Positions 24,286 through 33,400 of a DNA stretch of 39,212 bases are shown in pieces (position 1 is the stretch's first letter; the number at the start of each line of letters is the position of its first letter). The notes beneath the pieces are model-generated. The model saw only the letters and a program-made list of their open reading frames with translations, was not told the origin of the DNA and searched no databases. This stretch comes from Candidatus Poribacteria bacterium. GTDB taxonomy: Bacteria > Poribacteria > WGA-4E > WGA-3G. The stretch spans positions 1 to 39,212 of the forward strand of contig JAJEGI010000046.1 of NCBI GenBank assembly GCA_022819945.1. Reading direction: 5' to 3'. The translations under genes and the position numbers were made by a program.

Positions 24286-24361
24286 TTAAAATCCGCGTCA
24301 TCCGCGATAATCCGCGATTTGCGGCGTACTCGCCCAAATGCGATCTGCATTCAGACAATTA
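24286..24361. repeat. AATCCGCG-type repeat interrupted by the 32-bp micro-repeat
   Basis: TTAAAATCCGCGTCATCCGC, then GATAATCCGCGATT, is followed directly by micro-repeat copy 3 (24320-24351) and then CAGACAATTA. At 30403 and 33909 the same family reads CCGCGATTCAGA without interruption. The last three bases supply the stop codon (minus strand) of the PhyH-type gene. Together with unremarkable sequence from 24218 this explains the gap between the two genes. Confidence 0.75.
24320..24351 (+). repeat. 32-bp micro-repeat, copy 3
   Basis: TGCGGCGTACTCGCCC plus AAATGCGATCTGCATT. It splits the motif CCGCGATT / CAGACA of another repeat family, so it behaves as an insertion. Confidence 0.78.
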
Positions 24362-25231
24362 CCCTCGCCAACCCACATCAATGCTGGTGTAACCGTGTGT
24401 GTATTGCTGAAAATGTGGCGGTAAATCCGCCAAGAACTGTCTACCATCTTCCGGTATCTCCCACGGAATATCAATGTGATGATCCCGACTCCGAAAACCA
24501 ATTGCACACGACAACCGGACCTCATCAAGCTGGTTCGGGAACGCACCGTGATACGTCCGATGCGCAAACACAATCATATCCCCCGGATTCGTGAACAGCG
24601 GCACTAACCCCGGAATATCAAAACCCACATACGCCTTTTCTTCTTCACCCTCCTTATAGAAGGAACGCTTGTCCGTTGTCAGATTGAAACCTTCCGGTCC
24701 TTCCCAACCCTCCACGTGAGAATCCTCAATCACGCATAACCCACCGTGTTCCGGACGCGAACCCGTCAAGTAGAACCATTTGCCTGAGGGCCACAACCCA
24801 CGGTTCAACACATCCCCCGAATTCTTCGGCGCATCCGTTGAGAACCCGCACCAATCGGTATGCCACGCAACAGGTTGGGACCCCGGCATCCGAATAATAG
24901 CGGCAGAACGGTGGACAGTCATCTCGTCTGTGCCAATCAGATGGCGATGGATTTTCATAAAAGGTTCGTATCCGAGCAGCTGCCAAGCCCCCGGTCCAGA
25001 TTCCACCCAAGCGTGTCGGGTACGGCTCTGTCCATGTGCCAACGCCCTGTTCGGATCTGTGCCATCAAAGACAGCTTGCTTTAGACTCTCAACTAACTCG
25101 GGCGGCAGGACATCTTTGACAATCGCGAAACCGTGTGCCTCCACGCATTCGGACATCTCAGAGAGTTGATCGACCTCAAACTCGTAAGTATAACCCAGTT
25201 CCGGTTTTTGAATTTCCAAATATTGTTCCAT
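24359..25231 (-). CDS. Phytanoyl-CoA dioxygenase (PhyH)-family Fe(II)/2-oxoglutarate oxygenase
   Basis: This is a cytosolic non-haem iron oxygenase with a double-stranded beta-helix. The iron triad is visible: His and Asp in AWHTDWCGF and the distal His in AHRTYHGAFPN, with a likely 2-oxoglutarate Arg in AIGFRSRDHH. The start is taken at 25231 (MEQYLEIQKPELGYTYEF), with AGGAAG 6 nt upstream. A longer in-frame opening would run into the upstream LamG gene, whose stop lies 19 nt before. PhyH-family enzymes hydroxylate many small molecules, and the substrate here is unknown. It is co-oriented and probably co-transcribed with the LamG gene. Confidence 0.9.
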   Translation of the reverse strand: MEQYLEIQKPELGYTYEFEVDQLSEMSECVEAHGFAIVKDVLPPELVESLKQAVFDGTDPNRALAHGQSRTRHAWVESGPGAWQLLGYEPFMKIHRHLIGTDEMTVHRSAAIIRMPGSQPVAWHTDWCGFSTDAPKNSGDVLNRGLWPSGKWFYLTGSRPEHGGLCVIEDSHVEGWEGPEGFNLTTDKRSFYKEGEEEKAYVGFDIPGLVPLFTNPGDMIVFAHRTYHGAFPNQLDEVRLSCAIGFRSRDHHIDIPWEIPEDGRQFLADLPPHFQQYTHGYTSIDVGWRG

Positions 25232-25250
25232 AAGTAACTTCCTAAGATTT

Positions 25251-26072
25251 TCAATATTGGGATTTGAGGTGTCCCCATACGGTTGACAATTTACCTTCAG
25301 GTTCAACGCTCGCGGCGTGTCCCCGAGCGACCTTTGCCTCAATTTCATTTTGATCTAACACTCGATTGTAGACAGCAACTTCGTCTATAGCACCGACGAA
25401 GTGAAAATCGGGTGATGAACCGAAGTTGTTATCTCCGATAACTATAGGTCCCTCTCCGGCAAATATATCCCCTTCGTGGTCCTCCGATCCCTTTTCTTCG
25501 CCATCAACATAGATCTTAACTTTTGAGCCATCAAAGATGCCCATAATGTTAACCCATTTATCAAGTGCTATAGGTGCTGCGGCAGTAACTACGGAGCTAC
25601 CGCCATCTGTTCCATCGGATGAAACAACCAGTGCCGGTTTGTGGCTTCGGAGGTACATTTCGTAACATCTATGATTGCCCTGAGCCCAATTCCATCGGCA
25701 AACCAAGAAGTCGAGGGTATTTCCTTGCCAAGCTTCCGGGGCAAAAGCAGTAGGTTTTATCCAGCAAGCCAATGTGAGTTCATCTGTGATCTTAAAATCA
25801 TCGGAATCAGGTACAAGGACAAAAGAACCAACGTCGATTTCCAGTCCACTGCCAATTTTCCCATTACCCCACACGGCATCACCTTCTATGGTTCCATCAT
25901 TGCCATAGTCTGAACGGTCTTTTACTGTATCGCCGCCGCCGTTTTCAAAATCGAAGTATAAAACTAAAGACGGATCTTCCGCTGCCTGCGACATCACACA
26001 TAAACACAACGCTAAACAAATGCTTTTAATACAAAATCTTAGAACTGTCAAACCTGCCATCAAGTTTTTCAT
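25251..26072 (-). CDS. Exported LamG/concanavalin-like domain protein
   Basis: ATG at 26072 is supported by GGAGG 7 nt upstream, and a promoter lies just beyond it. The product (273 residues) begins with a signal peptide (SICLALCLCVMSQAA, cleavage about residue 28). A single LamG domain follows (LVLYFDFENGGGDTVKDRS, YGNDGTIEG, LTLACWIKP, KIYVDGEEKGS, FVGAIDEVAVYNRVLDQNEI). Such domains bind glycans or act as surface lectin modules. There is no catalytic domain, and the last ~25 residues are not part of the fold. The adjacent dioxygenase is transcribed in the same direction. Confidence 0.88.
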   Translation of the reverse strand: MKNLMAGLTVLRFCIKSICLALCLCVMSQAAEDPSLVLYFDFENGGGDTVKDRSDYGNDGTIEGDAVWGNGKIGSGLEIDVGSFVLVPDSDDFKITDELTLACWIKPTAFAPEAWQGNTLDFLVCRWNWAQGNHRCYEMYLRSHKPALVVSSDGTDGGSSVVTAAAPIALDKWVNIMGIFDGSKVKIYVDGEEKGSEDHEGDIFAGEGPIVIGDNNFGSSPDFHFVGAIDEVAVYNRVLDQNEIEAKVARGHAASVEPEGKLSTVWGHLKSQY

Positions 26073-26127
26073 TTCTCTTCCTCCGTATAAAACAAGCTCA
26101 GTTGTCTGTGTTGTAAACGCTGAGTGC

Positions 26128-26156
26128 ATTATATCAGACATTTGCCGTTGCGTCAA
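26128..26156 (-). promoter_or_regulatory. Sigma70-type promoter for the LamG-PhyH pair
   Basis: Read on the minus strand: TTGACG (26156-26151), a 17-nt spacer, TATAAT (26133-26128). This places transcription start about 50 nt before the ATG at 26072 and argues against the longer reading frame that opens at 26156. Confidence 0.8.
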
Positions 26157-26216
26157 TCACAATCTTTTCGCTGTAGGTTATATTCTTGCACTAATTGCCA
26201 AGTTTTGTTAAAATAC

Positions 26217-26414
26217 AGGACTAACGCCAGTTTGATAATAAATGATGTGCGTTCAATAATAGGTATTTTCTCTGAAGGCCGACCTTACGACTCTTGTAGC
26301 ACAAACTTTCCAATTTGTGTGCTTGTAGCACAAACTCAAAAGTTTTGCGGCGTACCCGCCCAGGTACGAGGCGCATCGCGCTACGATATGCTTTTATCAA
26401 ACTCACGCAGTACT
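26217..26414. mobile_element. Degenerate MITE-like element related to the one at 15573
   Basis: The ends AGGACTAACGCCAGTTTGATAA's first bases (AGGACTAACGCCAGTTTGAT, from 26217) and TTATCAAACTCACGCAGTAC (from 26394) are imperfect inverted repeats. The 198-bp length, an internal GTAGCACAA motif (twice) followed by TTTTGCGGCGTAC, and micro-repeat copy 4 near the right end match the layout of the 15573 element. GCACAAA and TTTGTG(T)GC form an internal hairpin. It occupies the middle of the 461-bp gap between the divergent LamG and helicase genes; I see no gene there. Confidence 0.5.
26346..26377 (+). repeat. 32-bp micro-repeat, divergent copy 4
   Basis: TGCGGCGTACCCGCCC plus AGGTACGAGGCGCATC. 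It has the same length as copies 1-3 but folds better as one hairpin (CGTACC-CGCCCA-GGTACG). Confidence 0.55.
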
Positions 26415-26533
26415 ATGTTCAATGCGTCAAGACTAACATCTTAAAGTCCCCCTGATAAGACGAATTTAGAGGTTAATAATCAAAATATTGGCTTTTTCAG
26501 TATTCAAGCAAAGAGAAAAAGGACTATCGCTAA

Positions 26534-29500
26534 ATGCCCCGTATCTTCGATAACATCGACCAACCCCTCCTCCCCGCACTCCAACAAACACTTGAAACCG
26601 CTACACATGCCGACTTTTGCGTCGGCTATTTCAACCTCCGAGGATGGAGAGGACTCGGATCTTACATAGAGAATTGGAACGGAGGTGAAGGAGCGTGCTG
26701 CCGTTTGCTCGTCGGCATGCAACGCTTACCCGAAGAAGAACTCCGAGAAGCCAAGCGAATTGCTAAAGACGGTGGCATTGACAACCAAACAGCACTCCGT
26801 CTCAAACGGAGATTGGCAGAGGAATTCCGCGAGCAGCTGACCATAGGCGTGCCAACGCACCAAGACGAAATAGGATTGCGTCAATTAGCGCGCCAACTTC
26901 GAGAAGAGAAGGTCCAAGTAAAACTCTTTCTCCGACACACGCTCCACGCGAAACTCTATCTGATTTATCGATCAGACTTGGTTGCACCAACCGTGGGTTA
27001 CCTCGGCAGTAGTAATCTGACCCTCTCCGGACTCTCACATCAAGGCGAACTCAACGTTGATGTCCTCGATTCAGATGCGTGTGAAAAGTTAGAAGACTGG
27101 TTTGAAGATCGGTGGAACGACAAATGGTGCATCGATATTTCCAAAGAATTGGCAGAAATTATTGAGCAGAGTTGGGCACGTGAGGAACCCATTCCGCCGT
27201 ACCATATCTACATCAAAATGGCGTATCACCTCTCACAGGAAGCACGTGCTGGACTGACTGAATTTCAGATTCCACGTGAATTTGAGGACAAACTGTTTGA
27301 ATTCCAAACCGCCGCCGTGAAAATCGCAGCGCATCACCTCAACAGACGTGGTGGTGTGCTAATAGGCGATGTCGTCGGACTCGGTAAAACGCTCATGGGA
27401 ACGGCACTTGCACGTATACAAGAAGACGATTACGACCTCGAAACGCTGATTATCTGCCCGAAAAATCTTGTCAATATGTGGGAAGATTATCGGGAGGAAT
27501 ATCGCCTGCGCGGGAGAGTCCTCTCAATCAGCCAAGTGATCAATACGTTACCCGACCTTCGTCGCTATCGGCTTGTTATGATTGACGAGAGCCATAACCT
27601 CAGAAACCGTGAAGGCAAACGCTACCAAGCCATTCAGGAATATATCCACGAAAACGAGAGCAAGGTTATCCTCCTCTCCGCAACCCCATACAACAAAACC
27701 TATCTCGACCTCTCTAATCAACTCCGATTGTTCGTAGATGAAACCGAGGATCTCGGCATCCGCCCAGAGCAATACATCAAAGCGTTAGGCAGTGAAACCG
27801 AATTTATCCGCAAACATCAAAGTGGTGTTCGCTCCCTTGCTGCCTTTGAACACAGTGAGTACATCGACGATTGGCGTGAACTGATGCGCCGCTACCTCGT
27901 GCGCCGAACGCGCAGTTTCATCATGGACAACTATGCTGAAACAGATCCCGAGACTAAAAGGAAATTCCTTACGTTTGCGGATGGCACGCCCTCCTACTTC
28001 CCGACACGCGTTCCCAAAACCATAAAGTTCACAATTGACGAGCAGAATCCCGACGACACTTATGCGCAGTTGTATTCTCGTTCTGTTGTAAATATCATCA
28101 ACGGCCTTAAACTCGCCCGGTACGGACTCGCAAATTACATTGTTGACATACCATCGGAACCACCTACAGAAGTAGAGCAGAGGCAATTACAAGACCTCTC
28201 CCGTGGTGGAAAACGGTTGATGGGGTTTTGCCGTACAAATCTTTTCAAACGCCTCGAAAGCAGCGGGCAGGCGTTCATCCAATCCGTTGATCGCCACATC
28301 CTACGCAACTATATCTTCCTTCACGCTATTGAAAACGACGCACCGCTACCCATCGGGTCGCAAAACGCTGAGATGCTCGATTCTCGGTTTGAAGATAGGG
28401 ATACCGAGGATGCTACCCTCATCTTAGACGCTTCCGGTGATGACGATGACACGCAGCTTGATGACACAAATTCACAAACCAGTTCATACACAGTTGATGC
28501 GTATAAACAACGGGCTGCCGAAATCTACGGACTGTACACAACGAAATATAAAAGCCGGTTTAAATGGCTACGTCCAAATCTCTTCCACCCCTTGCTTCGG
28601 AAAGAACTCACCGAGGACGCTCTCGCACTCACTGATATATTGAAACAATACGGCACCTGGGACCCCGAAAAAGACGCGAAACTCAACGCACTCGAAGCAC
28701 TCTTAAACGAGACACACCCAAACGATAAGGTCTTAGTCTTCACGCAATTCGCAGATACGGTACAATATCTAACAAATGCGCTATCAGAACGTAGGATGAC
28801 ACACATCGCCGCTGCAACTGGTAACTCAGCAGATCCAACTGCTTTAGCACACCGTTTTAGTCCAGTCAGCAACGATAAACGCGACAAAATCAATCGGGAG
28901 GACGAGCTGCGGGTGCTCATCAGTACGGATGTCCTCAGCGAGGGTCAAAATTTACAAGACTGCGCAATCGTCGTCAACTATGATCTGCCATGGGCAATCA
29001 TCAGGTTAGTCCAACGTGCAGGCAGAGTTGACCGGATTGGACAAACAGCGGAAGACATCTTGTGTTATTCATTCCTACCTGCTGAAGGTGTGGAGCGTAT
29101 TATCAACTTGCGCGGGCGCGTTCGTGCGCGCCTCCAGCAGAATGCCGAGGTTGTCGGCACGGATGAAGCCTTTTTTGAAGATGACGGTGAAGAAGGTAAT
29201 GAGAGAATTGTTGATCTCTATAATGAAAAGGCAGGGCTGCTTGACGACGCGCGTGACAACGACGTAGACCTCGCCTCCCACGCCTACCAGATTTGGAAAA
29301 ACGCCACTACGCAAGATCCAACCTTAGAAAAGATTGTTTCCACCCTCCCTTCCGTCGTCTATTCAACACAGCCGCATACACCAACCGATAACGAACCCGA
29401 AGGCGCGCTCGTCTATATCCGAACAGGACAAGAAAATGACGCTTTAGCATGGATAGACCGAAACGGTGAAAGCGTAACCGAATCCCAATTTGCAATCCTC

Positions 29501-29929
29501 CAAACGGCGGCGTGTGAGCCTGACACCGAACCACTCCCACCACTTGAAGAACATCATCACCTTGTGGAAGCCGCCGCAAAGTTGATCCTCTCTGAAGAGC
29601 GATCGGTCGGCGGACAACTCGGACGACCCTCCGGTGCACGGTTCCGCACCTACGAACGCCTGAAGGATTACGCCTCAGAGGTTGATGGAACACTACTCAA
29701 CACGCCACAACTTAAACAGGTCATTGAAGCCATCTATCGGCACCCGCTGCGTCAAACGGCAACCGATACCCTCAACCGTCAACTCCGCAGTGGCATTTCT
29801 AATGAGAACCTCGCCGCGTTAGTCATTGATTTATGGGAAACAGAGCGACTCTGCATCATTGAGCAAGAGAGGCAGACACAAGAGCCACAGATCGTCTGCT
29901 CATTGGGCCTTCGTGGAAAGGGTTTCTAA
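26534..29929 (+). CDS. PLD-nuclease / SNF2-type superfamily 2 helicase
   Basis: Residues ~1-220 form a phospholipase-D-like nuclease domain with HAKLYLIY (His, Lys) and [14 protein letters not shown] superfamily 2 helicase core follows: Walker [12 protein letters not shown] (about residue 280), DESHNLRN (motif II), [13 protein letters not shown] (III), [26 protein letters not shown] (V) and [11 protein letters not shown] (VI). At 1,131 residues it matches the PLD-helicase proteins found beside adenine methylases in defence islands. AAGGA lies 10 nt before the ATG. The gene is followed by the small regulatory-like gene and an N6-adenine methylase, so a restriction-like role is plausible but inferred. 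A complete DISARM set is not present. Confidence 0.88.
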   Translation: MPRIFDNIDQPLLPALQQTLETATHADFCVGYFNLRGWRGLGSYIENWNGGEGACCRLLVGMQRLPEEELREAKRIAKDGGIDNQTALRLKRRLAEEFREQLTIGVPTHQDEIGLRQLARQLREEKVQVKLFLRHTLHAKLYLIYRSDLVAPTVGYLGSSNLTLSGLSHQGELNVDVLDSDACEKLEDWFEDRWNDKWCIDISKELAEIIEQSWAREEPIPPYHIYIKMAYHLSQEARAGLTEFQIPREFEDKLFEFQTAAVKIAAHHLNRRGGVLIGDVVGLGKTLMGTALARIQEDDYDLETLIICPKNLVNMWEDYREEYRLRGRVLSISQVINTLPDLRRYRLVMIDESHNLRNREGKRYQAIQEYIHENESKVILLSATPYNKTYLDLSNQLRLFVDETEDLGIRPEQYIKALGSETEFIRKHQSGVRSLAAFEHSEYIDDWRELMRRYLVRRTRSFIMDNYAETDPETKRKFLTFADGTPSYFPTRVPKTIKFTIDEQNPDDTYAQLYSRSVVNIINGLKLARYGLANYIVDIPSEPPTEVEQRQLQDLSRGGKRLMGFCRTNLFKRLESSGQAFIQSVDRHILRNYIFLHAIENDAPLPIGSQNAEMLDSRFEDRDTEDATLILDASGDDDDTQLDDTNSQTSSYTVDAYKQRAAEIYGLYTTKYKSRFKWLRPNLFHPLLRKELTEDALALTDILKQYGTWDPEKDAKLNALEALLNETHPNDKVLVFTQFADTVQYLTNALSERRMTHIAAATGNSADPTALAHRFSPVSNDKRDKINREDELRVLISTDVLSEGQNLQDCAIVVNYDLPWAIIRLVQRAGRVDRIGQTAEDILCYSFLPAEGVERIINLRGRVRARLQQNAEVVGTDEAFFEDDGEEGNERIVDLYNEKAGLLDDARDNDVDLASHAYQIWKNATTQDPTLEKIVSTLPSVVYSTQPHTPTDNEPEGALVYIRTGQENDALAWIDRNGESVTESQFAILQTAACEPDTEPLPPLEEHHHLVEAAAKLILSEERSVGGQLGRPSGARFRTYERLKDYASEVDGTLLNTPQLKQVIEAIYRHPLRQTATDTLNRQLRSGISNENLAALVIDLWETERLCIIEQERQTQEPQIVCSLGLRGKGF

Positions 29930-29948
29930 CCCCGATGTCCGAAAAATC

Positions 29949-29977
29949 TTGAACCTCATTGACACATCGTGTATAAT
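29949..29977 (+). promoter_or_regulatory. Sigma70-type promoter, twin of the one at 19968
   Basis: TTGAAC, 17-nt spacer, TATAAT, starting 20 nt after the helicase stop. The spacer ends CACATCGTG, as GATACATCGTG does in the other copy. The downstream leader ends GGAGACTTAAG before ATG30014, against GGAGACTTCAG at the other locus. Confidence 0.8.
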
Positions 29978-30013
29978 TTGCAGAAACCTAATATCCCGCT
30001 ACGGAGACTTAAG

Positions 30014-30343
30014 ATGGAAAAACATGAACTCGTCATTGGACACCGCGTAAATGACCGATTGATCGTCAAATCCATTCCGACTTCAAAAAACTTGGACTGG
30101 CTTGAGTGGTTAGACACCCAAGAAGTTGTTGCGTTTTTCGAGGAGTTACTCAAATTAATGACACAAATCTCAGCAGGAAAAAAAGACGCTGCATCGCTTT
30201 CAGTTTTTCTCTCTGAATGGCGTGAAACCGCTCTGATTAATTCAGAACCCGATGTTTTAGCAGATATTGCCGAGGCAGAGGGGGAATTGGACGCTGGCGG
30301 TGGAAAACCATGGCCGCAAATCAAGAAGGAGATTGGGCTGTGA
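30014..30343 (+). CDS. Small protein, stand-alone paralogue of the N-terminal domain at 20035
   Basis: ATG30014 is chosen (GGAGA 6 nt upstream). A longer GTG frame from 29969 would overlap the -10 box. Residues 1-76 align with residues 1-76 of the alpha-CTD-fused protein: VIGHRVN, SIPTSKNLDWLEWLD, VVAFFEELLKLMTQIS, FLSEWRETAL. The last 30 residues (IAEAEGELDAGGG, KPWPQIKKEIGL) look like the C-terminal helix of RelB/Phd-type antitoxins, but no toxin gene follows. It is probably a small regulator or antitoxin-like protein. The function is unknown. Confidence 0.7.
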   Translation: MEKHELVIGHRVNDRLIVKSIPTSKNLDWLEWLDTQEVVAFFEELLKLMTQISAGKKDAASLSVFLSEWRETALINSEPDVLADIAEAEGELDAGGGKPWPQIKKEIGL

Positions 30344-30402
30344 GTGTAGCATAGCCTGTTAGGGCTGTGCATCTTAAAAGGAATACGCCGTACACGTCTG
30401 TG

Positions 30403-30428
30403 AAATCCGCGTCAATCCGCGATTCAGA
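30403..30428. repeat. AATCCGCG-type repeat, short copy
   Basis: AAATCCGCGTCAATCCGCGA followed by TTCAGA. This is the same family as 24286 and 33909, here uninterrupted. It lies between the small gene and the methylase gene. Confidence 0.7.
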
Positions 30429-30478
30429 ATTAAATTCATAAACTTCACCAACACACACGAACCCACAGGAAAATGCCA

Positions 30479-33400
30479 ATGCAAATTAACCTCCGAGAAA
30501 CACGCCAATACCTCAAAGAAGCCGAATTTGAAAACCTCTTTATTGAAGAACTCGGTTGGGACCACCACTCCCAAACACTACCCGTTACAGTAGACGAAAC
30601 CGAATATCAACTCACCGCCATTGCCCAAAAACGCGGGATGGTCGTCTTTGAATGCCCCGCAACCGGAGCAGACGGGCACATCCCCGATTATGCAACCCGC
30701 CGCAAAATCCAAAAACAGGTCGCAAAATCCGTTCACGAACACTTTATCATCTACACCGATGCTGAGAAAACTATAGACATCTATCAGTGGGTCAAACGCG
30801 AACAAGGCAAACCCGACGCATGCCGTGAACACCGCTATAACCGTGATGAACAATCCGGTGATTCTCTCATTCAAAAACTGCAAGCCATCGCTTTTACTTT
30901 TGAGGAAGAAGAAAACCTTTCACTCATTGACGTAACCGGACGCGTCGGGACAGCCTTTTACGCTGAACGCGTCACCAAAAAGTTTTATGACCGTTTCAAG
31001 AAAGAACACGACGCATTCCTCAAATTCCTCAACGGCATCCCCGATGAAGAGATGCAAAAATGGTATGTCTCCGTGATGCTCAACCGTCTGATGTTCATCT
31101 ACTTCATTCAAAAGAAAAGTTTCCTTGATGACGATCCAAACTATCTGTGCACCAAACTAACAGAGAGTCAAACAGACGGCACCAACCGATATTACAAAGA
31201 ATTCCTCTGTCCACTCTTCTTTGAAGGATTCGCCAAACCGGAAAACGAGCGGAGCAGAGAGATGAAACGCCTGCTCGGTAAAATCCCGTACCTCAACGGC
31301 GGCATCTTTCAACAACACCAACTTGAGACGCTTCACGGCGAAAACATTGAAATCCCTGACAAGGCGTTTGAACAGATTTTCAACTTCTTCGAGCAGTACG
31401 ACTGGCACCTCGACGACCGTCCACTCAAAAATGACAACGAGATTAACCCCGATGTCCTCGGCTACATCTTCGAGAAATACATCAACCAGAAGCAGATGGG
31501 GGCATACTACACCAAAGAGGACATCACCGAGTACATCAGCAAAAATACCATCATCCCGTTCCTCTTTGACAAAGCGCGAAAGGCATGCAAAATCGCATTT
31601 GAAGGTGACGCTTCCGTTTGGAATCTCCTACAAGAAGACCCAGACCGCTACATCTACGATGCTGTGAAAAAGGGTTTCTACGATGCTGAGAAAAAAGGCG
31701 TGAAAAAAGATCTCCCACCAGAGATTGCTGTTGGGATTGATGATGTCTCCAAACGCACCGACTGGAACACACTCGCCCCTGATGAATACGCTCTACCAAC
31801 AGAAATCTGGAGAGAAGTCGTCGCACGCCGACAACGTTATGAAACCGTCCGATCCAAACTCGCAAACGGAGAAATAACGGACATCAACGATCTGATAACC
31901 TATAACCTTGACATCCGCCAATTCGCACAAGATGTCATCGAAAATTGCGAGGGACCCGAACTCCTCCGCGCCTTCTGGAAAGCCATCACTGAAGTAACAA
32001 TCCTCGACCCAACCTGCGGCTCCGGCGCGTTCCTATTCGCTGCCCTCAATATCCTCGAACCCCTCTACGAAGCATGCCTCGACCGGATGCAAGTCTTCCT
32101 TGACGAGGTAGGAGCGATCTCCGAATCGCGACCTTCTTCCGCTGTAGGAGCGAGCTCCAGCTCGCGACCCTCCCGTAGATACAACGACTTCCGCGAACTC
32201 CTTGACCGTATTGACGAGCATCCCAACCGCAAATATTTTATCCTCAAATCCATTATCATCAACAACCTCTACGGCGTAGACATCATGGACGAAGCAGTCG
32301 AAATCTGCAAACTCCGTCTCTTCCTAAAAATGGTAGCACAGATTGAGGATGCAAAACGGATTGAACCGCTACCCGATATCGACTTTAACGTGCAAGCAGG
32401 CAATACTCTCGTCGGCTTTGCCACATATCAACAAGTAGAGAATGCAGTCACCGGTAGGTTTGACTTTAATAACACAATGAAGCGCATAAAAGAGAAGGCT
32501 GAGGACGTTGAACACCTATTTGAACAATTCCGAAAGCAACAGACCAAATTGGGCGGCACCGTGACACCCGCCGACAAACAGGCTTTGCAGCATAAACTCC
32601 AAGTGTTAGAGAACGAACTCAATACATACCTTGCCGGGGAATACAACATAGACCCGAACAAGAAAACCGATTACCAGCGTTGGTTAGATTCACACAAACC
32701 TTTCCACTGGTTCATCGCGTTTTACGGTATCCTCGAGGATGGCGGATTTGATGTGATTATTGGTAACCCGCCTTACGTGGAATATAGCAAAGTGAAGAAA
32801 CAATACATAGTAAATGAATATAAGACTGAAAAGTGTGGAAACTTATATGCAATGTCCATTGAAAGATCTTTTGATTTAAGCAAAGGGACAGTCGGAATGA
32901 TTGTTCAACTGCCTCTCGTATGTACTGACCGCATGATACCAGCACAATCACTATTCAAGATTCGGAATAGAAAAAGTTGGTTTGCCAACTTTGATGACAG
33001 GCCTGGGAAACTCTTTGACGATTTACAACATATACGCGCCACTATTTTCCTCTCTACCACAGCAAACGATCAGGACATGGCTATGTTATATGCCACGAAG
33101 TATAATAGATGGTTCACAGAAGTCCGCTCAATCTTGTTTGAAGGTATAGTTTATGAAGACATTACAGATATTTGCGCTAAAGGTGCGTTTCCTAAGATAG
33201 CGGATTCTATAGGTAGACGCGTTGTGAACAAACTTAAGAATGCCAAAAAATCTGTTTTGAGCTTTAAAACTGGGAACTACCTTTGCTATTTTCACAATTC
33301 GCCTCAATATTGGATTCGGGCAACAGATTTCGTGCCATATTTCTGGAATGAACAGGATGGGGAGAAAATCTCGACTCACGTTAAACCTTTATGTCTTACA

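Noticed and set aside
25232..25348. Longer N-terminus for the PhyH protein at 24359
   Set aside because: It would overlap the LamG gene, and the extra residues do not fit the family, whereas ATG25231 has AGGAAG upstream.
26073..26156. Longer N-terminus for the LamG protein
   Set aside because: It would include the -10 and -35 boxes of the promoter at 26128-26156, and the internal ATG26072 has an ideal Shine-Dalgarno sequence and begins a signal peptide.
29969..30013. Upstream GTG start for the small gene at 30014
   Set aside because: The added codons overlap the -10 box, and the paralogue at 20035 starts at the equivalent ATG.
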